Origin: Lactobacillaceae bacterium
Lineage (GTDB): Bacteria > Bacillota > Bacilli > Lactobacillales > Lactobacillaceae
Assembly: GCA_031289615.1 (NCBI GenBank)
Contig: JAITPD010000059.1
Span: 1-46,756 of the forward strand
Direction: 5' to 3'
DNA: 46,756 nt
The translations under genes and the position numbers were made by a program. This document shows positions 41,772 through 46,756 of the stretch, in pieces; the first letter of the stretch is position 1, and each line of letters opens with the position of its first letter. A model generated the notes under the pieces. That model was not told the origin of the DNA, searched no databases, and saw only the letters and a list, made by a program, of their open reading frames with translations.

Positions 41772-42917
41772 CTAACTACCCAGCTTGATTGCACCCGTAC
41801 CTACCTTATCATCGCCTGGCAAAGTAGCCCCTACGAAATAGATTTGTGTCTTTGCAAACCAAGCATGATAAGATCCGCCACCAACTTGTGGTGTCGTTGG
41901 GATTCCCGCGCGATATGCAGCCAAGTCAACATCTTTATAAGTTTTAATTGAAGCGAACAAACCATTTAAATTGGTTGATACTGCATTGATGGCGTTGGAT
42001 GAACCACCGCCACCAGCGCCACAATATTTTGCAGCATCCCCTGAATTATATGACTTACAAGCGTTTCCGCCGCCACCACCGAACCAACCAGCACCTCCTC
42101 CACCTACAGCGTTTTCAAATGAGTAAGTAATATCTGAGTTTGACCCCGAGACCCCACCATTTGCTCCAGAGGCAGTTCCTCCCGCTTCTGAGTAATACCC
42201 GTCTTTATAGTTAGTATAACCAGGTACCCCAGGTGCATCAATATATCCGCCAAATCCACGGTAATTATTTTGAACTGGTGACAATCCAGATTCACCTCTA
42301 AAACCATCGCCAATTTGAAGGAGATGTTTCCCATCGGCCTTCTCAGGTAAGGTCGCTCCTTCATACATGAAGCCACCACTTCCACCCCTTCCTTGACCAT
42401 TAATTGCTTGCCCCCCAGCGGCACCACCGCCACCACCGGCAGCAGCATAGCGAGTACCATCGACGAACAACTCAGCAGCACCACCACCTGCACCACCAGC
42501 AACTGCACCTGTATATATATTCAAGTCGTCTCCACCAAGTCCGCCATATACTTGTTGTCTATTATTTGTACCACGGCAATAAGTCCAACGATATCCAGAC
42601 TGTCCATCCGACGCTACGTCTAGTTCAAGAGTTGAACCACGATTTAGCTTATATAGAGCCTCAACATAGCCACCAACACCACCCTCGGCGTTTGATGTTG
42701 ATCCCCCGTCACCACCACGCATTTGGACAACATAGTAACCAGTCTTAGGAACAACCCCTGCGTAGTAACCCGTCGATAGCTGATTTATCTGATCCGTTTG
42801 AATCGTGAGCTTGCGCGTCCCCGTATACTTGGCCTCCGTCTGGTTCATCGCGGTCAGACTCAAAGCAGTCACCGCGGCAAGACCAACCAACGAAACCACA
42901 CTTAATTTTTTATGCAT
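41772..42917 (-). CDS. Exported glycine-rich protein (paralogue 1)
   Basis: 381 residues. Short basic N-terminus, hydrophobic segment, then A-K-Y at 29-31 ('TEAKYTGTRKLTIQTD'), the boundary style of SipW-processed TasA/camelysin-like proteins. The mature part opens with a beta segment ('VPKTGYYVVQMRGGDGGS') and is then dominated by Gly-rich runs with alternating Ala, Ser and Asn, like the ALK/LTK-type glycine-rich domain. It ends 'AQIYFVGATL' style without an anchor. About half its residues agree with the neighbour at 42991. Likely a structural or matrix protein of the cell surface. Ribosome site AAGGAT upstream of the ATG at 42917. Confidence 0.82.
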   Translation of the reverse strand: MHKKLSVVSLVGLAAVTALSLTAMNQTEAKYTGTRKLTIQTDQINQLSTGYYAGVVPKTGYYVVQMRGGDGGSTSNAEGGVGGYVEALYKLNRGSTLELDVASDGQSGYRWTYCRGTNNRQQVYGGLGGDDLNIYTGAVAGGAGGGAAELFVDGTRYAAAGGGGGAAGGQAINGQGRGGSGGFMYEGATLPEKADGKHLLQIGDGFRGESGLSPVQNNYRGFGGYIDAPGVPGYTNYKDGYYSEAGGTASGANGGVSGSNSDITYSFENAVGGGGAGWFGGGGGNACKSYNSGDAAKYCGAGGGGSSNAINAVSTNLNGLFASIKTYKDVDLAAYRAGIPTTPQVGGGSYHAWFAKTQIYFVGATLPGDDKVGTGAIKLGS

Positions 42918-42934
42918 GATCTAATCCTTTTTTA

Positions 42935-42976
42935 TGTAATAACGCTTGCCATCTGAGTTCAAATGCCAAACGCTTG
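42935..42976 (-). repeat. Duplicated spacer, copy 2
   Basis: Matches 41716-41760. In one frame both copies would read V-W-H-L-N-S-x-x-K-R-Y-Y-I, with synonymous or conservative changes, though neither is joined to a start codon. Confidence 0.65.
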
Positions 42977-42990
42977 TTGTATTTAGTTCT

Positions 42991-44187
42991 TTACTTGCCG
43001 AGAGTGACTGGACCTGTTCCAACACTGTCAGTCGCAGGAGTTTTAGGAAGAGTAGCTCCAACGAAGTAAATTTGGGCTTTTCCAGGAACACCATTTCCAC
43101 CACCAACTTGTCCTGTTGTTGGGATCCCTGCACGATATGCAGCCAAGTCAACGTTGGTATTAGTTTTAACTGAAGCGAACAAGTTATTTAGCGTAGTTGA
43201 AAATGCGTAGGTTATTGGGGCATATGACGAACCACCGCCACCGGCACCAGCATATTTTGTTGCCAAAGTACTAAGCGTCGATGTTTCATTAGCACTACCT
43301 CCACCTCCGCCAAACCAGCCGGCACCACCTCCACCGCCTGAAACATGCTGTGTAATTAAAGTCTTTTCATTTTGACCAGAGTTAGAACCCTGTGCACCAC
43401 CAAGAGTGCTACCACCATGGGCATAGTAAGTTCCGCCATCATAATCACCATCTGTTGCTCCCGACTTACCACTTCGGCCTACACTGCTAAGATAACCGCC
43501 AAGTCCACGAAATGCATCCTGTGTTTGACCACTTAGACCTGTTTCGCCTCTAAAGCCATCACCAATTTGCGCTGATATTCCGCTTGTATCATTCGATGCT
43601 GCAGTTGCTCCCTCATAGTTGAAGCCCCCACTTCCACCTTTACCTGCATTAACACGATAATCACTTATACCCTTATAACCACCACTTGCTGCGCCACCAC
43701 CACCACCGGCTGCAGCAACCCGGTTATTATTCACGAAAAACTCAGAGGCACCACCACCAGCGCCACCCTTGGCATACTTGTCACCACCTAGTCCACCAAA
43801 GACTGAGTTACCAGAATTACCTCCTCTATTAGCATTATTTCCATCTGAATTACTTCCAGCTGTTGCTACTAATAATTTGATAGAATCACCACGATCTAGC
43901 TTATACAACGCCTCAACATAACCACCTAGTCCACCTTGTGGGTTAATTCCACTCCGTCCATCGGCACCCGATCCGCCATCACCGCCACGCATTTGCACCA
44001 CGTAATAGCCCGTCTTCGGAACAACTCCCGTGTAGTCACCAGCGGTCAGTTGTGTGACCTTATCCGTCTGAATCGTAATTTTCCGCGTTCCCGAGTACTT
44101 TGCTTCCGTCTTGTTCATCGCCGTCAAACTCAAAGCAGTCACTGCAGCAAGGCCAGCTAATGAGACAATAATTATTTTTTTACGCAT
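42991..44187 (-). CDS. Exported glycine-rich protein (paralogue 2)
   Basis: 398 residues; same plan as the paralogue downstream: A-K-Y at 29-31, 'VPKTGYYVVQMRGGDGGS', long Gly-rich body with 'GGSGGFNYEGAT' and 'IGDGFRGETGLSG', end 'AQIYFVGATLPKT'. The LPKTP near the end is not followed by a helix and basic tail, so it is not a sortase signal. GGAGGG is eight bases before the ATG at 44187, only 13 bases after the preceding gene. Family function is not known to me; the glycine-rich fold suggests a fibrous or matrix role. Confidence 0.82.
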   Translation of the reverse strand: MRKKIIIVSLAGLAAVTALSLTAMNKTEAKYSGTRKITIQTDKVTQLTAGDYTGVVPKTGYYVVQMRGGDGGSGADGRSGINPQGGLGGYVEALYKLDRGDSIKLLVATAGSNSDGNNANRGGNSGNSVFGGLGGDKYAKGGAGGGASEFFVNNNRVAAAGGGGGAASGGYKGISDYRVNAGKGGSGGFNYEGATAASNDTSGISAQIGDGFRGETGLSGQTQDAFRGLGGYLSSVGRSGKSGATDGDYDGGTYYAHGGSTLGGAQGSNSGQNEKTLITQHVSGGGGGAGWFGGGGGSANETSTLSTLATKYAGAGGGGSSYAPITYAFSTTLNNLFASVKTNTNVDLAAYRAGIPTTGQVGGGNGVPGKAQIYFVGATLPKTPATDSVGTGPVTLGK

Positions 44188-44200
44188 TATCTAACCCTCC

Positions 44201-44758
44201 TTATTGTCCGACTGATTGTTGAACTGTGACATTCAATATTTCGTTGGCGGTTGTTGCTACATTGCCATTATTAGTCGCAAAGTTTCCTCCAGCAATGGTA
44301 ACGGTTCCAACGGTGGAAGTGGTATTGTTTTCTATGTCAGCATCGCTCATATCATCGCTAAGCGTAATCGCAGACGGAGACGCAGGTTGAGCAAAACCAG
44401 ATTCAAAACCCTGAGTAACAGTTCCTAGCTTAATCGGACCACCAGACCGATTCACGATTTTTAAATCGTACTTAACCCCGGCACCGGCTTGCGTTTGTTG
44501 CAAGAAGCTATATCCGTAACCATCAGTTGCCGCAGATTTGTCCGCCGCCGTCACGGTTTGATCAGTTTGCCGAACGAGTTGCACGTCAAAGTCGAAACCT
44601 TGAACCAAAGTAGAGCTGCTCTCAGTTTGCGAGTCAGTCACATACTTCGCATACGTCGCAGCACAGCCAACCGATGTCAAAAGCACGCCATATACGAGCA
44701 CTTTTTTATAGTTGATCTTCTTGAGTATTTTCTTAATTTCAATTTTCTTGATTGCCAT
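44201..44758 (-). CDS. TasA/camelysin-like exported protein
   Basis: 185 residues from the ATG at 44758 (AAAGGA 12 bases upstream; an in-frame TTG further up is less likely). A very basic N-terminus, hydrophobic segment (19-36), then A-K-Y at 37-39 followed by V-T-D-S-Q-T-E-S, the layout of SipW-dependent TasA-type signal peptides. The mature domain is about 145 residues, predicted all-beta, with no anchor and no Cys after the signal region. TasA-type proteins polymerise into biofilm fibres. Lies between the anchored protein gene and the glycine-rich genes in the operon. Confidence 0.75.
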   Translation of the reverse strand: MAIKKIEIKKILKKINYKKVLVYGVLLTSVGCAATYAKYVTDSQTESSSTLVQGFDFDVQLVRQTDQTVTAADKSAATDGYGYSFLQQTQAGAGVKYDLKIVNRSGGPIKLGTVTQGFESGFAQPASPSAITLSDDMSDADIENNTTSTVGTVTIAGGNFATNNGNVATTANEILNVTVQQSVGQ

Positions 44759-44799
44759 GATTTGACCCAATCCTTTCCAAGAATTCTTACTTTGCAATC

Positions 44800-46035
44800 C
44801 TAGTCATTGGCTGAAGTTGTACCAAGTGCTGACTTATGAATCACATCAAAGGCGCTAAATGTATCGCCATTATTTTTATCATAAGCTTGCAGCACAAAGT
44901 CACCAATTTCAACTGAATCACCCTTTGCAAAGTCTGGCTTCAAATCAAAGATGTAATCCATCAAGGTTGTCTTTTTAGCATTTTCAAAGGCGTCGATCTT
45001 GACCTTGAAGTACTTATCAAAGTATCCCAAAGGTGCTTTACCAGAAGCCCAGTAGTGCATGACGTGTTGATCGTCCTCGTCCATCGTGTGGATCAAGTCC
45101 TTGAGATGGCGCTTTGCCAACAACCACCAGAGCAATCCTGCCAATGCCGCTGCTCCAAGCAATCCGCCAAGAATCCAAGGCCATATGCTTGGATTTGAAT
45201 CTTGCTTTTGCGCCGCTGCAGTAGTGTCATCCTTGGTTGCATCGTCAGCTTTGATTGTGTCACTTGATGAGCTAGCTGCATCTGTTGTAGCAGTTCCAGC
45301 TGTAGTTCCGCCCAAGAGGCCAGTCACCGCGTTGGCTAGTTGAGTAGCACCCCCAGTAACGCCATTAACGATATTGTTAATTACGGTACCACCGCCACCA
45401 TTGTCTGAGCCGCCGCCACCGCCGCCTCCGCCTCCGCCACCAGAACCATCGTCATCGTCTTGTTGCGCGTCGACTTTGATTGTAGGGTTGATGTCAGAAG
45501 AATTGAGCGTTGAGTTTTCGGCAAGTTGTTGGCTATATGCCGCGTACTTGTCGTTGCCTTCCCATTGCCATTCGATAACTACGGGCGTCTTGACACCGGC
45601 AGCAATTGTTGCACTTGTCCAAGTAAACGCACGAGTAGCATCTTCATATGGTTGGTAAGCTGTAGCAGTCCCTAAGACATATGTGTCGCCGACCTTGATC
45701 CGATAATCCAAAGGAATGTTTTTCAGATTTTGGTCGTTAAACGTAAAGTCAAAGGTGTAGCTATACTTTGACGTAACAGTAAATGTATAATCGCCAGTTG
45801 CGCCGGGCTTGATCAACTTCAGCCCGTCATCACCGACTTTTTTGCTCATCCCTTTAGTGTTTTCAAAGAAAGGAATTGAAACGTTTTTATCCGCAATATT
45901 CTTTCCATTTTGATCAGTAATCGTGATCGCATTTGGAATACTCGCAGCCTGTGCCACTGATGGCAAGGCTACCACACCTGGCAAGCAGAGGAGGGTAGCG
46001 CAAGCAGTTAGAATGATTTTTTTCATCTTATTCAT
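44800..46035 (-). CDS. Membrane-anchored exported protein with poly-Gly linker and shared C-terminal domain
   Basis: 411 residues. Conventional signal peptide ending A-Q-A (about 30). An N-terminal beta domain (35-190, with 'IPNAITITDQNGKNI' and 'PVVIEWQWEGND'), an acidic D-D-D-D and long poly-Gly linker (about 200-225), a Thr/Ala-rich stretch, one membrane helix (284-308, 'GGLLGAAALAGLLWW'), and a ~100-residue tail ('VMHYWASGKAPLGYFDKYF', 'FENAKKTTLMDYI', 'KPDFAKGD'). The same tail ends the BspA-type proteins at 28.6 and 37.4 kb. The ectodomain resembles the anchored minor subunits found with TasA-like proteins, so it may attach a fibre to the membrane. AAGGAGGAGC lies upstream of the ATG. 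Confidence 0.82.
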   Translation of the reverse strand: MNKMKKIILTACATLLCLPGVVALPSVAQAASIPNAITITDQNGKNIADKNVSIPFFENTKGMSKKVGDDGLKLIKPGATGDYTFTVTSKYSYTFDFTFNDQNLKNIPLDYRIKVGDTYVLGTATAYQPYEDATRAFTWTSATIAAGVKTPVVIEWQWEGNDKYAAYSQQLAENSTLNSSDINPTIKVDAQQDDDDGSGGGGGGGGGGGSDNGGGGTVINNIVNGVTGGATQLANAVTGLLGGTTAGTATTDAASSSSDTIKADDATKDDTTAAAQKQDSNPSIWPWILGGLLGAAALAGLLWWLLAKRHLKDLIHTMDEDDQHVMHYWASGKAPLGYFDKYFKVKIDAFENAKKTTLMDYIFDLKPDFAKGDSVEIGDFVLQAYDKNNGDTFSAFDVIHKSALGTTSAND

Positions 46036-46048
46036 TTTGTGCTCCTCC

Positions 46049-46690
46049 TTAATCTACTTGTTCGGCATTATATTTCATGGTCATTGTGATGCTGACACCA
46101 GTTGAGTTAGCGCTTGCATATGCGTTGGCTATTTCTTGAGACTCCTCAGTTTCATCAGCCCAATCCCAATAAAGAACGATTGACCCATTCATTGGAACTT
46201 TTACGCCATTTAGAGCGTCTGGTAATTCGGCCAATGAACAAGGGGCTTCATCATTGCTGTCTACTTCATCATCATCTGCGTTATACACGGTATATGTCGC
46301 AGTGATACAGTCTTGTAGAACTGCATCTAGTGTTGTATTGTCACCACCAGTGTAAGTTAGCTCACAATCTGAAAACTTGTTCTTGTACAAGACCTCGGTA
46401 TTCCCGCTGACTTGCCCAGTGTTATCGAAATTAATCGTTTGAGACCCAGATGCCTCGGGTCCAATACTGTCAACACTAAAGAAACCCTCTCCAGCATCCA
46501 CCTTAGTCATATCGACATTCCACTTAGCCACGCGCGCCGTGCCACTGTTACCAGAACCGGCTTCCGAATACTTTGCGAGCGTGACCCCGCTAAAGCTCAT
46601 CGACGTCAGCAAAACGACCACCATGGCGATTCTCAGCACGCGGATATTTTTAATATTCTTCCTCAAGTTCTGAGGATTTAATTTAGACAT
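46049..46690 (-). CDS. TasA/camelysin-like exported protein (SipW-type signal)
   Basis: 213 residues from the ATG at 46690 (AGGTGG eight bases upstream); the four upstream codons to 46702 are not needed. A basic N-terminus, hydrophobic segment (19-38), then A-K-Y-S-E-A-G-S-G-N (39-48) and 'ARVAKWNVD', which matches the TasA/CotN/camelysin signal and mature start. The mature domain has three Cys, is acidic and predicted all-beta, and lacks an anchor. Likely the main fibre-type subunit or a partner of the one at 44201. The ATG lies two bases after the stop of an upstream frame, pointing to translational coupling. Confidence 0.8.
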   Translation of the reverse strand: MSKLNPQNLRKNIKNIRVLRIAMVVVLLTSMSFSGVTLAKYSEAGSGNSGTARVAKWNVDMTKVDAGEGFFSVDSIGPEASGSQTINFDNTGQVSGNTEVLYKNKFSDCELTYTGGDNTTLDAVLQDCITATYTVYNADDDEVDSNDEAPCSLAELPDALNGVKVPMNGSIVLYWDWADETEESQEIANAYASANSTGVSITMTMKYNAEQVD

Positions 46691-46691
46691 T

Positions 46692-46756
46692 TTATTCACC
46701 ACCTATCCTATCCTTCAGCCAGCCATAAACTGGCGATGCGGGACGATTAGTCGACT
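46692..46756 (-). CDS. C-terminus of an upstream gene, partial
   Basis: The last 21 codons of a minus-strand frame (ending ...GWLKDRIGGE, stop TAA at 46692-46694) run off the right edge and end two bases before the TasA-like start. The tight coupling suggests an operon partner; a SipW-type signal peptidase would be expected here, but 20 residues are too few to identify it. Confidence 0.45.
   Translation of the reverse strand, partial: STNRPASPVYGWLKDRIGGE

Noticed and set aside
43000-43060. LPKTP near the end of the glycine-rich protein as a sortase signal
   Set aside because: No hydrophobic helix or basic tail follows, and the paralogue has LPGDD at the same place.
42921-43151. Readthrough or overlapping gene ending V-W-H-L-N-S-D-G-K-R-Y-Y-I-K-K-D
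   Set aside because: No start codon or ribosome site of its own, and it overlaps the glycine-rich gene in another frame; duplication of the spacer explains the similarity.

Overview
The window looks like a chromosome segment of a low-to-mid GC Gram-positive lactic acid bacterium of the Lactobacillaceae, most likely the Weissella/Leuconostoc side of the family. This rests on gene content (GnD-type 6-phosphogluconate dehydrogenase with a near-cre promoter, PepF- and PepV-type peptidases, RlmA(II)-type methyltransferase, MucBP-like surface domains), strong AGGAGG ribosome sites and short Rho-independent terminators. The genus is an inference. There is no transposase, integrase, phage gene or CRISPR array.

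Layout. 1-2.9 kb: two tandem BspA-type leucine-rich-repeat exoproteins (the first cut by the left edge). 3.1-5.5 kb: CstA transporter, with cstA, PAP2/MnmM-like and the small toxin being the only plus-strand genes. 5.9-11.3 kb: a 1793-residue lactocepin/C5a-type S8 protease without a visible anchor. 11.9-28 kb: mostly housekeeping genes on the minus strand: M3 oligopeptidase, two APC amino-acid permeases, a peptidase-RlmA-XRE-methyltransferase cluster, gnd, a tiny 45-residue protein, CorA-like transporter, a flippase with a long cytoplasmic head, tRNA-Arg(CCT). 28.5-40 kb: two larger BspA-type proteins, a PTS IIC-like protein, leuS, PAP2 phosphatase plus MnmM-like methyltransferase. 40.2-40.8 kb: a type I toxin-antitoxin-like locus. 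41-46.7 kb: a minus-strand operon of exported proteins with SipW/TasA-like (A-K-Y) signal regions, two glycine-rich proteins, a membrane-anchored protein and a PAP2-like membrane enzyme.

Three things stand out as possibly undescribed. (1) A roughly 350-bp composite interspersed repeat with two separately palindromic modules occurs eight times between 5.5 and 33.3 kb, always between genes, sometimes inside 3' UTRs; its module variants are reshuffled between copies. (2) A 37-codon hydrophobic peptide with a strong Shine-Dalgarno but a CTG start lies beside a family of four short minus-strand RNAs, at least one of which is complementary to the peptide's ribosome site and start codon. (3) Three otherwise unrelated exported proteins (at 28.6, 37.4 and 44.8 kb) end in one transmembrane helix followed by the same ~90-residue, predicted cytoplasmic domain, instead of an LPxTG signal.

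How the parts may work together: the window encodes much of a cell-surface programme (adhesin-like LRR proteins, a protease, a putative TasA-like fibre operon) beside peptide and amino-acid use (PepF, M20 dipeptidase, APC permeases, CstA) and glycan export (flippase). The shared C-terminal domain links the fibre operon to the LRR adhesins and may be a common retention or assembly signal. That link is inference from sequence only.
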